Shown here: positions 19,012 through 27,716 of the stretch, piece by piece
How positions within the stretch are numbered: position 1 is the first letter of the stretch
Layout: every line of letters begins with the position of its first letter
Assembly: GCA_017516265.1 (NCBI GenBank)
Contig: JAFXDL010000095.1
Span: 1 to 44,895, forward strand
DNA: 44,895 bases
Reading direction: 5' to 3'
DNA from: Bacteroidaceae bacterium
GTDB taxonomy: Bacteria; Bacteroidota; Bacteroidia; Bacteroidales; Bacteroidaceae
Position numbers and translations under genes: made by a program
The notes under the pieces: generated by a model
Databases searched by the model: none
Told to the model about the DNA's origin: nothing
What the model saw: the letters and a program-made list of their open reading frames with translations, nothing else

Positions 19012-19084
19012 GGCGCGGATTACGCGGATTTATAGTTCTGTTTATAGCCAAACAGGGTTCTAATTTATCCGTGCAATCCGCGCC
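19012..19084. repeat. palindromic GCGGAT repeat, copy B
   Basis: Left arm 19012-19029 (GGCGCGGATTACGCGGAT) pairs with right arm 19067-19084 (ATCCGTGCAATCCGCGCC) around a ~37-nt AT-rich loop. It starts 9 bp after the stop of the esterase gene and lies between two convergent genes, a setting that suggests bidirectional termination. Same family as copy A. Confidence 0.7.
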
Positions 19085-19095
19085 TAAAGATAACA

Positions 19096-19246
19096 AATGG
19101 TGTCAAAATGCCTTCTTTTCATTCTTTAGACGCGGATGACGCGGATAACGCAGATAAATTATAACCTATCGGGTATAATAATCAAGAAAAATCCGCGTCA
19201 TCTGCGTCATCTGCGCCTAAAAAGTTAATTTTGACACACCTCCTTA
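19096..19246. repeat. palindromic GCGGAT repeat, copy C
   Basis: Left arm 19129-19155 and right arm 19191-19217 consist of a 9-nt unit (GCGGATGAC, GCGGATAAC; mirrored as ATCTGCGTC). The right end, TTTTGACACACCTCCTTA (19229-19246), is the inverse of the outer end seen in copy A, and a matching GGTGTCAAAATG lies at the left (near 19099). The three copies thus share both arms and outer ends. Confidence 0.7.
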
Positions 19247-19266
19247 TTCCAACTTTCCAATATTAC

Positions 19267-20439
19267 TTAAACGATTGCTCCCTCCAACCGCTCCATGGCT
19301 TCGCGGAGGATGCTCTGCGGACACCCCACATTGAGGCGCATGAATCCCTCACCCTCCTTTCCGAACATGGCACCGTCGTTCAGCGCAAGTCCCGCCTTAT
19401 CTACAAAGAGTGAGACCAGCTCGCGTTGCGGAAGTCCCAGCCCCCTGCAATCCAGCCACACGAGGAACGAGGCTTGCGGGCGGATGGGGCGAATCTGCGG
19501 AATACGCTCGCGGCAATACTCCTCGACAAAGAGTATGTTCCCCTCCACATAGCGCAACATCTCCTGTCGCCACGGCTCACCCTCTTGGAATGCCGCCTGT
19601 GTGGCAATGGTGGCAAATATGGTAGGCCAGTTCAGTTCGTTGGCCTCCATCCACTGGTAAAAGCGGGTGCGGAGGGCATCGTTGGGCACAACGGCATACG
19701 AACTGACAATTCCGGCCATGTTGAATGTCTTCGACGGAGCACCGAAGGTGATGCTGCACGCCTCGGCCTCGGGCGATACGGAAGCGAAGGGCACATGCCT
19801 GTTGTCCCAGAGCGCCATGTCACCATGTATCTCGTCAGAGACGACAATGATGTTCCTCCGGTGGCAGAAATCGGCCAACCGCACCAGCGTCTCCCTGTCC
19901 CATGCCACCCCTGCGGGGTTATGCGGATTGGACAGAATCAGCATGCAGCACTTCTCATCCACCACCTGCTCCAAGTTGTCAAAGTCCATCTCGTACAACC
20001 CGTCGGGCTTCTGACGGAGCGGATTGTACACCACTTCGCGATTGTTATGGAATGGCACCAGTCGGAACGGGTGATAGACGGGAGGCTGTATGATGACCTT
20101 CTCGTCCTCTTTCACAAACACATTGATGGCCATGCCGATTCCCTTCACTATGCCGGGTATGTAGGTCAGCCATTCGGGCCTTACTTTCCAGTCGTGGTGC
20201 GTCTCAATCCATTGGCAGACGGTAGTCCAATACCCTTCAGGAGTGGCGGTGTATCCAAAGACAGGATGCTCCATCCGCCTCTTCAACGCCTCAACGATGA
20301 AAGGGGGAGTCTCAAAATCCATATCAGCCACCCACAGGGGCAGCAGGTTTGCGTTGCCGAAGCGTTCTTCCAGGGCATCCCATTTTATTGCCCCCGTGCC
20401 CCTGCGCTCTATCAGTTTGTCAAAATCATACGTTGCCAT
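19267..20439 (-). CDS. MalY/PatB-type PLP-dependent C-S lyase or aminotransferase
   Basis: 390 residues from ATG 20439 (MATYDFDKLIERRG, the usual family N-terminus); an in-frame ATG at 20469 would add 10 residues. It is a fold-type I PLP enzyme: NPHNPAG at 171-177, Asp202 in VVSDEIHGD for the pyridine nitrogen, and Lys237 in GAPSKTFNMAG as Schiff-base lysine. The LPLWVADMDFETPP start and IHGD motif are characteristic of MalY/PatB, cystathionine beta-lyase-like proteins that release homocysteine, pyruvate and ammonia from cystathionine. It is cytoplasmic and monocistronic, with its own promoter. An aminotransferase activity cannot be excluded. Confidence 0.88.
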   Translation of the reverse strand: MATYDFDKLIERRGTGAIKWDALEERFGNANLLPLWVADMDFETPPFIVEALKRRMEHPVFGYTATPEGYWTTVCQWIETHHDWKVRPEWLTYIPGIVKGIGMAINVFVKEDEKVIIQPPVYHPFRLVPFHNNREVVYNPLRQKPDGLYEMDFDNLEQVVDEKCCMLILSNPHNPAGVAWDRETLVRLADFCHRRNIIVVSDEIHGDMALWDNRHVPFASVSPEAEACSITFGAPSKTFNMAGIVSSYAVVPNDALRTRFYQWMEANELNWPTIFATIATQAAFQEGEPWRQEMLRYVEGNILFVEEYCRERIPQIRPIRPQASFLVWLDCRGLGLPQRELVSLFVDKAGLALNDGAMFGKEGEGFMRLNVGCPQSILREAMERLEGAIV

Positions 20440-20497
20440 AGCTCTTTTCACGCTTTGTTTTTTCTCCATCTAAGTGCATTTTACTATTTATTAAATG

Positions 20498-20529
20498 CAA
20501 AAGTAATAATTCTTAGAGAGAAACACAAA
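20498..20529 (-). promoter_or_regulatory. promoter of the MalY/PatB-type gene
   Basis: On the minus strand TTTG (20529-20526), 20-bp spacer, TACTTTTG (20505-20498) is a full match to the Bacteroides consensus. The ATG at 20439 lies 58 bp beyond the -7 box. Confidence 0.75.
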
Positions 20530-20554
20530 GGAATGGTAGTTTTCTTCCTTTAAA

Positions 20555-20586
20555 TTTGGTCTGAAAAGAATAATTCTCTACCTTTG
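20555..20586 (+). promoter_or_regulatory. strong promoter of structured leader or small RNA
   Basis: TTTG (20555-20558), 20-bp spacer, TACCTTTG (20579-20586) is a perfect match to the Bacteroides consensus. Transcription should begin near 20591-20595, about 270 nt before the next start codon, giving an unusually long leader or a separate RNA. Confidence 0.8.
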
Positions 20587-20587
20587 T

Positions 20588-20842
20588 CGCCAAGTAAAAT
20601 AACAATTATACAGTATTAACTTTGGGACACAAGAAGCGTCTTTGTCCGATACTTGAAATATGGATTTGAGCTTTTAGCTCTTGTTCTCTTCGTTCCGAAT
20701 ACCGCCAAACATTCAACAACAGGGAACAAGCAGATGGAGGTTCACACCGTTAAGGTGTGGACTGTTCGTGCTTGTTTGTTGTGCAGGTCACTTGGCGGTA
20801 ACCAGGAATGAAAGCGAGTAACGGATGGTTTACGCCTTTTTT
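20588..20842 (+). ncRNA. candidate structured small RNA (6S/Bacteroidales-1-like?) or attenuating leader
   Basis: The ~250-nt transcript downstream of the promoter at 20555-20586 has no ORF of note and much pairing. Its 5' end CGCCAAGT (20588-20595) can pair with ACTTGGCG (20790-20797), closing the whole molecule. Inside, AACAAGCA near 20725 can pair with TGCTTGTT near 20769, and CACACC/GGTGTG forms a local hairpin at ~20743-20759. It ends in a terminator-like hairpin with a T run (20794-20842). A promoter-to-terminator unit closed by end pairing resembles 6S RNA, described in Bacteroidales as the Bacteroidales-1 motif, but I cannot confirm family membership. A leader regulating the 1570-residue protein is the alternative. 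Confidence 0.55.
20794..20842 (+). terminator. intrinsic terminator-like hairpin upstream of the FG-GAP gene
   Basis: GGCG (20794-20797) and AACCA (20800-20804) pair with TGGTT (20826-20830) and CGCC (20833-20836), with a 2-nt internal mismatch, followed by TTTTTT (20837-20842). It ends 24 nt before the likely ATG. The 5' arm overlaps sequence that can pair with two upstream segments. Confidence 0.65.
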
Positions 20843-20866
20843 GTTTCCCGACAAAACATTTTAATG

Positions 20867-23800
20867 ATGAAACGATTGAACTTTTTCGTGTTGACTGCAA
20901 TGATTCTTTGCTTCCCTCAATCGGGTATTGCCCAATGGCAGACAGACCGTACCAAATATTATGACTTTGACGGTGACAAGCAGTTGGAATGGGATAAAGA
21001 TTTATGGATTTACAAGCATTCCCAATCCGATGGAAGTATAGTGAAGGTTGTAGAGAAACCGCATAGATTAGCCGTTTGGACTAATGTGAACAATGATGGG
21101 TATATAGATTGGCACAGATTAAGTGGAACAAATCATCTTTTCTATTGTGGTACTGAAGAAGAATCTTTTCGTGAAATTTCTGTTCATACAGAAAATAAAA
21201 AACTCCCGTTTGACTATAATAATGATGGTTATCCTGATTGGATTGATTCAGGAAGCAGAAAAGATGCATTTACGGAGAATGGAAATAATGCTTTAAATAC
21301 TTCTATTCGAATTTATACTCCTGATGAATATGCCGGTAATGCCAATCCGTATCGGGGCGGTTTGGTTGTACAACAATTGGGGAATGCCCTTTCTTATGAC
21401 ATGTTTCTTGGAACTTCTTCTGTTTCTGCAACTTTGGCAGAATACTGTATTGACATGAATGGTGATGGTATATCCGACTACATTGATTGTCAAACAGGAA
21501 AATATATTCAAAATCGTTTGAATGGTGAGGGAATCATTTACACTTTGGGGAAAGTACAGATTGAAGATTTAAATGGTGATGGAATTATGGATATGATATC
21601 TTGTGGATCTCAGAGTGTAGTTGCTCATTTCATGCAAAGAGATGGCTCTGTAGAATCCAAAACGGTTTATTCGGGTGCTACCTTAAACAAACCTGTCTGG
21701 TGTTATGACTTTGACAAAGATGGTGATATAGACCTTTTGCTACCCTATGGCTATATGTCTTCTGTGAATGGTAGCTATTTGGTTTTATTGGAAAATAAAG
21801 GGAATGGAAAGTTCAATAGTCAAGAGGTTTTATTTACTAAGAATTTACGATTCGAAGAGTGTATAGATTTTGATTCCGATGGAAATATAGAGGTCGTAGG
21901 ATATGAAAACACAGGTGAATATCCCGTATGTTTTGTTCGTATAAAGGATGGGAAAATTTGTGAAGAGATAGAATATATTTCAGGCATTTATGCTACTCAG
22001 AATAAGCCTTTGCTTATTGCTGATATAGAAAACAATGGGTTTGGTTCATTGATTATGGATAACAACACAATCACAAAGCTGTCAACCGTAGCCAATGAAA
22101 GGCCTTCACAACCACAAAAACCGACTATGATATATGAAGCATCGACTGGATTATTGAAAATCAATTGGCAACCTACAGTAGATAAAGAGTCATCAAGTGC
22201 AGATCTCACTTATGCTTTGCGTATTGGGACAGCTCCAGATAAATGTGATATACTTTATGTGCATGCCCATCCTGATGGTACACGTAAAAACCTGATGGGA
22301 GGAAATCAGAGAAAAAGTCTTTTTAAAATCCTGAATGTGGACAACTGGGCAGAAGGAGATTATTATATCTCAGTACAAGCTATAGACCCGAACAATATGG
22401 GTTCTGAATTCAGCGACTATGCTATTTTTGAGAAAAAACAATTACCTTGTAGCTTTGAATTACAATATACCTATCCCTTATCTGTGGGGGATACTTGTAA
22501 GGCATATCCGTGTAATGCCGTATACGATAAATCCTATAAATGGAATTGGACAGTATCAGGCGGAAGGGTAGTTGAAAATTCACAAGAAGGTAAAGGATAC
22601 TGCAAGATTGTATTTGATGAGGTTGGCGATAGGGAGATTTCGCTTGTCATAACTGATGTCAATGGACGAAAATCCAAGAACCATACAAAGTCTGTCAATG
22701 TCCAACGTCGTCTTTTTACAGAATGGGAAAAAGAAGCAGAATTGGCACTAGACTTGGATGAGGATGGACGTATGGAAATATTTGCATCTTCCAAATTTTA
22801 CACGATTGCTGATGACGGGAAACCTGAACTCATAACAAAACTGTACAACAATAGCTCTAACCTGTCCCACATAAGCAAATCCAAGTCCTATACAGTCGAT
22901 GCCAATAATGATGGTATGGTGGATGTCTTTTCAATTTATCCTTGGTATTTTGGACAAGACTATTTCACTGCAATTAACCAAGGTGAATTGAATATGACCA
23001 TTGGTGAGGCTACTTCTTCAGTCTTATTGGATGAATACATACCTAAATTGATTGATTTGGACAATGATGGTCAATTGGATTTAGTCTATCAAGAAGATTA
23101 TGGCATATGGTATTTCTTAAAAAATATTGGTGGATATTCCTCATTCAAAAACATTTCCTTGAATTTCCCGCAGGAATATTATTCGCTTTCAGAAGATGAT
23201 TTTCAGGACTTCACAGGTGACGGACTTGTTGATGTGAGAAAAAAAGATAGTCCTGAATCCGGATATAGTCTTATTTATGAGAATCAAGGAGATTTTACCT
23301 TCTTGCCAGTTGATACTTTGGAGTATGCGAGAGACAATGCCTTGTTGACTGAAGACTTTGACAACGATGGGTTGGCTGACAGATTATACGAAACAAAATC
23401 CGAGTATTCTATTGTGTGGGGAGACGGAACTACGACACAATTGCATGGAGTGACACCCCAAAGAGGAAAGATTGTTTTTGACTATAATAATGATGGCTGT
23501 GAAGATATGGCAGCCTATGGGGGCAGTGGTGATGAAGAAGGTGTTATACTCTTGTTCCATGACCATAGTTTTGAGTTTGTAAATTTAGGACATTTAGTAG
23601 GCTGCATCCCCACCATGTTCACCGTCGATGACAAGATTGCCATTTCGCAATATATTCTGACAGCAGAAAATGAGCGCCCTACCGCTCCCACTAATTTGTC
23701 GGCAGGACGTAATGCAAAAGGTATAATCCTTTCTTGGGCGCATGGTACCGACAAAGAAACTCCGCAATCCCGTTTGAAATATAATTTGAGCGTGAAACGC

Positions 23801-25579
23801 AAAGGGCAAACAGGCGAAGGTGCTTACATCATCTCCCCTTGCAATAGTACGAAGAATGGTGTTCATGTCCCCACGTTGAAGCCATTGGTTGAAGGCAATG
23901 TATTCTTGCTCCCCAATGCTGTAATTCCTGCCGGAGAATATGAGGTGCAGGTACAAACCGTTGACAGGCTTTGGTCGGAATCGGACTTCTCAGAGGTGTT
24001 CAATCTCACCGTTGAAGCCACTGCATGGATTGAGTCTCCGGCTGCAACGGGTGTCGGCAAAGAAACTCAAGTGGTGATAGCAAGTAGTATGGCCTCTGCC
24101 ATCGACTGGGATGGTGGTGAGGTAATCAAACAAGCAGGGAACAATTATACGGTTGTATGGCCGAGTGCCGGTGAAAAGAACATTCGCGTGGAAGGAAGTA
24201 AGCAGACTATCTATGTACATCCGCAGCCCGATGCCACCTTCAATGTACCTTCAAGTATATTGGCTGAAGCTACGGTCAATATAACGGGCAAGAATCTGAG
24301 AAACAGCCAATGGAGCATATCGCCCAATGGCAAGGATTTTGTCGATGCTCCTCAAAGTGCTTTGATGCAGATTCTTATCGAAAACGATGAGAATGCCGTC
24401 ATAACAATACTCCAAGCCGGACATTATACGATTCGTCATTCTGTAACAGGTGAATATGGTACGGGTATTTGTGAACGTCAAGTTGAGGTTGTCGGCACCA
24501 ATGCCATTCCTGAATTGCAGAATGTAACAACGGCATCGGGATTCTATCATTTGTCGTGGAATGTTCCGTCCGCCCTCCCCAATGAAGTGACAGCCATCAA
24601 TATCTACAAAGAGACCAGTCAAGCGGATGTCTATAGACTACTGGCTACGGTTTCGTGTGACAATAGTGAATATACAGACACCACCTCCATGCCCGATGTC
24701 CAGTCGGCCCGTTACGCTCTGAACTACGTCTTGTCTTATGGGGAATCAGCCATGGGTACACCTCATCAAGGAATGCATGTAATGATCAATCGTGGTGTGG
24801 GTACATCATGGAATCTTGCGTGGACCAAGTATGAAGGGCGTGAAGTGCAGACTTACCGTATCTTGCGGGGTACATCTGCCGGAAATTTGGAACTTATTGG
24901 CGAAGTTTCCGGCAATATGACTTCGTTCAGCGACCTGAATCCGTCTGAAGGAACACTTTATTATGCAGTGGAAATTGTTCATGCTGAGGCAGGCGGACAA
25001 GTCACCCGTGCAGCAGGCGGACAGATTGTATCACGCTCCAATGTGGTTTCTACGGAACAGGCCGGTACGGTAGTCTTTGTGGAAAGCATAGTACTCGATG
25101 GTGGAGAAATCATAGCCAATGAAAATGATTATTTGGTTCTTCACGCTCAGGTTCTTCCTTACTATGCGACCTATCAGGGAGTCAATTGGGTGGTAGAAGA
25201 GGGGCGCGAATTGGCAACCATTGACAGCTACGGTCATCTGACGGCTACAGGTAAGGGCGATGGTAAGGTCGTAGTCCGTGCATACGCCCTTGATGGCTCC
25301 GGAATCTATGCTGAAACAGTGGTGACACTCGACGGCTTTGTGGCTGCAGGTGTTGACACTCCTTGTCAAGAAGAGAATGTTTCAGTACGTATTCTTCAAT
25401 CCGGTAGTGTATTGCAAGTGTCTGCGCCTGTCGGAAGCCAAGTGGCCATTTACGATTTGTCAGGTCGTCAGGTGTCAGCCTCTATACAGGAGAATGAAGT
25501 GTCGTATTATCGCATAGCTCCCAAAGGCCTCTATATTCTTCGAGTTGGAAAAGATAGTTATAAAATCATTAATCATTAA
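20867..25579 (+). CDS. giant T9SS-exported FG-GAP/VCBS-like protein
   Basis: 1570 residues from ATG 20867 (MKRLNFFVLTAMILCF); ATG 20864 is equally possible, while ATG 20825 lies inside the terminator hairpin and was rejected. The signal peptide ends near GIAQ. Many DxDxDG-type calcium-binding loops follow (YDFDGDKQLEWD, DYNNDGYPDW, DMNGDGISDY, DLNGDGIMD, DFDKDGDID; later DLDNDGQLD, DFDNDGLAD), typical of FG-GAP/VCBS propellers. Between them are fibronectin-III/PKD-like segments (ERPSQPQKP, ERPTAPTNL). A Big_2-like domain lies near 1440-1510 and a T9SS type A tail (YDLSGRQV, GLYILRVG) ends the chain. It is probably a surface-displayed or released binding protein. The first two thirds are markedly AT-rich, the last third closer to the neighbours. 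Confidence 0.85.
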   Translation: MKRLNFFVLTAMILCFPQSGIAQWQTDRTKYYDFDGDKQLEWDKDLWIYKHSQSDGSIVKVVEKPHRLAVWTNVNNDGYIDWHRLSGTNHLFYCGTEEESFREISVHTENKKLPFDYNNDGYPDWIDSGSRKDAFTENGNNALNTSIRIYTPDEYAGNANPYRGGLVVQQLGNALSYDMFLGTSSVSATLAEYCIDMNGDGISDYIDCQTGKYIQNRLNGEGIIYTLGKVQIEDLNGDGIMDMISCGSQSVVAHFMQRDGSVESKTVYSGATLNKPVWCYDFDKDGDIDLLLPYGYMSSVNGSYLVLLENKGNGKFNSQEVLFTKNLRFEECIDFDSDGNIEVVGYENTGEYPVCFVRIKDGKICEEIEYISGIYATQNKPLLIADIENNGFGSLIMDNNTITKLSTVANERPSQPQKPTMIYEASTGLLKINWQPTVDKESSSADLTYALRIGTAPDKCDILYVHAHPDGTRKNLMGGNQRKSLFKILNVDNWAEGDYYISVQAIDPNNMGSEFSDYAIFEKKQLPCSFELQYTYPLSVGDTCKAYPCNAVYDKSYKWNWTVSGGRVVENSQEGKGYCKIVFDEVGDREISLVITDVNGRKSKNHTKSVNVQRRLFTEWEKEAELALDLDEDGRMEIFASSKFYTIADDGKPELITKLYNNSSNLSHISKSKSYTVDANNDGMVDVFSIYPWYFGQDYFTAINQGELNMTIGEATSSVLLDEYIPKLIDLDNDGQLDLVYQEDYGIWYFLKNIGGYSSFKNISLNFPQEYYSLSEDDFQDFTGDGLVDVRKKDSPESGYSLIYENQGDFTFLPVDTLEYARDNALLTEDFDNDGLADRLYETKSEYSIVWGDGTTTQLHGVTPQRGKIVFDYNNDGCEDMAAYGGSGDEEGVILLFHDHSFEFVNLGHLVGCIPTMFTVDDKIAISQYILTAENERPTAPTNLSAGRNAKGIILSWAHGTDKETPQSRLKYNLSVKRKGQTGEGAYIISPCNSTKNGVHVPTLKPLVEGNVFLLPNAVIPAGEYEVQVQTVDRLWSESDFSEVFNLTVEATAWIESPAATGVGKETQVVIASSMASAIDWDGGEVIKQAGNNYTVVWPSAGEKNIRVEGSKQTIYVHPQPDATFNVPSSILAEATVNITGKNLRNSQWSISPNGKDFVDAPQSALMQILIENDENAVITILQAGHYTIRHSVTGEYGTGICERQVEVVGTNAIPELQNVTTASGFYHLSWNVPSALPNEVTAINIYKETSQADVYRLLATVSCDNSEYTDTTSMPDVQSARYALNYVLSYGESAMGTPHQGMHVMINRGVGTSWNLAWTKYEGREVQTYRILRGTSAGNLELIGEVSGNMTSFSDLNPSEGTLYYAVEIVHAEAGGQVTRAAGGQIVSRSNVVSTEQAGTVVFVESIVLDGGEIIANENDYLVLHAQVLPYYATYQGVNWVVEEGRELATIDSYGHLTATGKGDGKVVVRAYALDGSGIYAETVVTLDGFVAAGVDTPCQEENVSVRILQSGSVLQVSAPVGSQVAIYDLSGRQVSASIQENEVSYYRIAPKGLYILRVGKDSYKIINH

Positions 25580-25661
25580 ATGGATTTAATTAATTTAACA
25601 ATAAGGTATTTGCATATTTCTTTAGATTCAAAATTAATGTATAATTAAAATTGATAGTATT

Positions 25662-26549
25662 ATGAAATCATTGACAAAAAAAGGATTGCTGCTTTTGGCT
25701 ATACTTATAAACACAAGCTGTGTAGCCACCAAAAATTTGCTTGAAGTGATAGAAGATTATAGTGTCGAAAAGCAACAAAATGTGACTGCTAAAATTATTT
25801 CTCCTCATCCTGACTTGAAAATAAAATTTCTTGGGTGTGTTGCATTAAATAATACGGTGCTTATGGAATTCGAGGTTATGAAACACGGACAAGATACAAG
25901 AATCAATTTTGGTTCAGTATCTAATGTCGCAATAGATGATGCAGGAAAACAGTATAAATTAGAATATAGTGTTGGTGGTGGGAATTGGCGTTCAGGATAT
26001 TCTTCCTTAAACGGAGCAGACCGGGTTATTGCTGAAGTCCCTATTTTAATCCGTTATAGGATTAGCAATGTGCCTATTAGCGTCAAGTCGTTTAAACAGC
26101 TGCATTTGAGGTGGTATAGTCCTCAAGTTAAGATGTCTTCCGAACCAGTAAGAATAGTGAATATCCCAATTGTTCGTGAAGTGGAGACTATGCAGATTTC
26201 TGTTCCTTCTGAGTCTGTAGATGAAGATTTTTATACTTTTGAGAAGAAATTTGTGGCTGATGCAGATTTCCAAATAAGTAGAATCGACTTTAGCAATTTG
26301 GGATACAAATATGATGATGACCCAGAAGCGCCAAGTGTTAAACTTTCACCAGAGAACTGGACCTTGTTTAAGAGTACGTTTGATGATGCTAGCAAAAAGG
26401 TACAAGGGCAATATGAAACAGATATGAAACTTACGTCTGATAAGTGTGTACAGCGTTTTTGGATAGAAAATTCCAGCTTCTTGTTGGAATATACCTATAC
26501 GAAAATTGGTGGTAAGTGGTATTTGACTAAGTTTTTTGAAAGATATTAA
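25662..26549 (+). CDS. lipoprotein of unknown function
   Basis: 295 residues. The signal peptide ends in a lipobox (ILINTSC, Cys20). The rest is beta-rich; I recognise no domain. Residues ~45-160 have alternating strands like an Ig or DUF-type sandwich (VALNNTVLMEFEV), and the end has a QRFWIENSSFLLEYTYTKIGGKWYLTKFFERY pattern resembling the last strand of NTF2-like domains. It lies 82 bp after the giant T9SS gene and 24 bp before the next lipoprotein gene, all on the plus strand with similar AT-rich composition, so an accessory operon is likely. Confidence 0.65.
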   Translation: MKSLTKKGLLLLAILINTSCVATKNLLEVIEDYSVEKQQNVTAKIISPHPDLKIKFLGCVALNNTVLMEFEVMKHGQDTRINFGSVSNVAIDDAGKQYKLEYSVGGGNWRSGYSSLNGADRVIAEVPILIRYRISNVPISVKSFKQLHLRWYSPQVKMSSEPVRIVNIPIVREVETMQISVPSESVDEDFYTFEKKFVADADFQISRIDFSNLGYKYDDDPEAPSVKLSPENWTLFKSTFDDASKKVQGQYETDMKLTSDKCVQRFWIENSSFLLEYTYTKIGGKWYLTKFFERY

Positions 26550-26573
26550 GTAATGAACATATGTAATAAACCA

Positions 26574-26987
26574 ATGAAAATGAAAAGAGTTTTAAATTTG
26601 TTGACGATATCATTCGTCTTATCAATCATGAGTTGTTCAATGGGCAACACACCAGAAAATGTTGCAGTTGAATTTATGGAAGCTTTCCATAGCTTTAACT
26701 TTGATAAAGCTATAGAACTATGCACAAACGACACAAAGGGGGCTATGGCAAGGCAGAAGGAGTTTCTTGAAAGAGGTCAGGAAAAAGAATCATTAGAAAT
26801 AACGAAACCTAAGGTCTCGTTTGTTGAAAGTGAATGGGCTGAAGATGGTGAGAGTGCGGTTGTGAGAGTAACTGTAGAGAATAGCATCTTGATGCCTAAG
26901 AATAAGAATGCAGATAGGCTTCCGGAGATAAGAGTGGACTTGGTTAAAGAGGATGGTAAATGGCGCGTTGTATTCCGAGGGAAATAA
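26574..26987 (+). CDS. DUF4878-like (NTF2-fold) lipoprotein
   Basis: 137 residues from ATG 26574 (MKMKRVLNLL); an ATG at 26553 would put seven residues before the signal peptide and is less likely. The lipobox is LSIMSC (Cys21). The following NTPENVAVEFMEAFHSFNFDKAIELC helix pair and the DGESAVVRVTVE and EDGKWRVVFRGK strands match the DUF4878/SnoaL-like NTF2 fold of small lipoproteins. Function is unknown for the family. Its 3' end overlaps the start of the next gene by 28 bp in another frame. Confidence 0.72.
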   Translation: MKMKRVLNLLTISFVLSIMSCSMGNTPENVAVEFMEAFHSFNFDKAIELCTNDTKGAMARQKEFLERGQEKESLEITKPKVSFVESEWAEDGESAVVRVTVENSILMPKNKNADRLPEIRVDLVKEDGKWRVVFRGK

Positions 26988-27583
26988 AAATAGTGTTAAT
27001 ATTTATTCTTGGTATTCTCTCATGGGATTGTACAAACAATCCCATGAGAGAATACCAAGAGGACTGTTTGACTGAAAAAGAACTTTCAGGAATACAGGGA
27101 GGGGATATTATTTTAAGGTTGGGAGAAGGGCTCATTAGCCAGATAGTAACATCGGTTCTGGATGATTCGATCCGCCTGTCTCATTGTGGCATTGTTGTTA
27201 TCAATAATGACTCTTTCTATGTGGTTCATTCTTTACCCGAAGAACTTTCAGATTATGATGGTATACAAATCTGTTCTTTGGGTGAATTTGTCTCAGAAAG
27301 TGTACCTGAATCGATTGTTGTTGTCAGACCCAAAGTGTCAGATTTTAGAGTAATGGAAGATAAGGCTCTGTATTATCTATTACATCCCAAACCATTCGAT
27401 TGGAATTTTGATATAAAAGATAGTACAGCCTTCTTCTGTTCTGAATTCCCCGTTCATATATTGAAATATTATTTGGGAATGGATTTGTGCCTAAATTCGA
27501 GTTTTTATCCCAAGTTCTCCCTTTTCTTGGATACAACTTATTTTGAACATATATTCATAAAAAGATTAGTTCAATCGGAGTAA
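26960..27583 (+). CDS. YiiX/YebB-like permuted NlpC/P60 hydrolase, probable lipoprotein
   Basis: 207 residues. The N-terminus has a hydrophobic stretch ending in ILSWDC (Cys24), a weak lipobox because Asp precedes Cys. The body fits the permuted NlpC/P60-LRAT group: GGDIILRLG (47-55), LSHCGIVV with probable catalytic His75, FYVVHS, and FFCSEFPVHIL with probable nucleophile Cys160. These enzymes cleave peptide or acyl bonds in cell-wall or lipid substrates. The annotated ATG lies inside the DUF4878-like gene; a GTG at 26993 just after that gene's stop, behind a GAGGG, is an alternative start. A 25-bp perfect inverted repeat covers codons ~16-34, spanning the signal sequence. Confidence 0.72.
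   Translation: MARCIPREIKIVLIFILGILSWDCTNNPMREYQEDCLTEKELSGIQGGDIILRLGEGLISQIVTSVLDDSIRLSHCGIVVINNDSFYVVHSLPEELSDYDGIQICSLGEFVSESVPESIVVVRPKVSDFRVMEDKALYYLLHPKPFDWNFDIKDSTAFFCSEFPVHILKYYLGMDLCLNSSFYPKFSLFLDTTYFEHIFIKRLVQSE
27007..27060. repeat. 25-bp perfect inverted repeat inside a coding region
   Basis: Positions 27007-27031 are the exact reverse complement of 27036-27060, with a 4-nt loop (ACAA). It lies within the first ~34 codons of the hydrolase gene, covering the end of the hydrophobic segment, the putative lipobox and the first mature residues. No T run follows, so it is not a standard terminator. The transcript would form a very stable hairpin just after translation start. Confidence 0.9.
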
Positions 27584-27716
27584 ATCACCTAATTATTAAT
27601 ATTAATGTGAATGTCTGAACCCATTATCCTTAGGGACAGTTAAAGATAATGATGCAAATGGACAAACCTAAATGTCCAAAGCGCAATCAAATTGTATAAA
27701 AGTGCCGAACAATACT
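27584..27716. other. intergenic, nothing recognised
   Basis: AT-rich spacer between the lipoprotein operon and the HU-wHTH gene region. No clear terminator, promoter or ORF is seen in this part; the following segment holds the 21-bp repeats and the HU promoter. Confidence 0.5.

Noticed and set aside
19426..20553. 375-codon plus-strand frame opposite the PLP enzyme
   Set aside because: Antisense to a gene with intact PLP motifs; it also runs over both divergent promoters.
20825..20866. Upstream ATG for the FG-GAP gene
   Set aside because: It lies within the terminator hairpin and would place 14 residues before a complete signal peptide.
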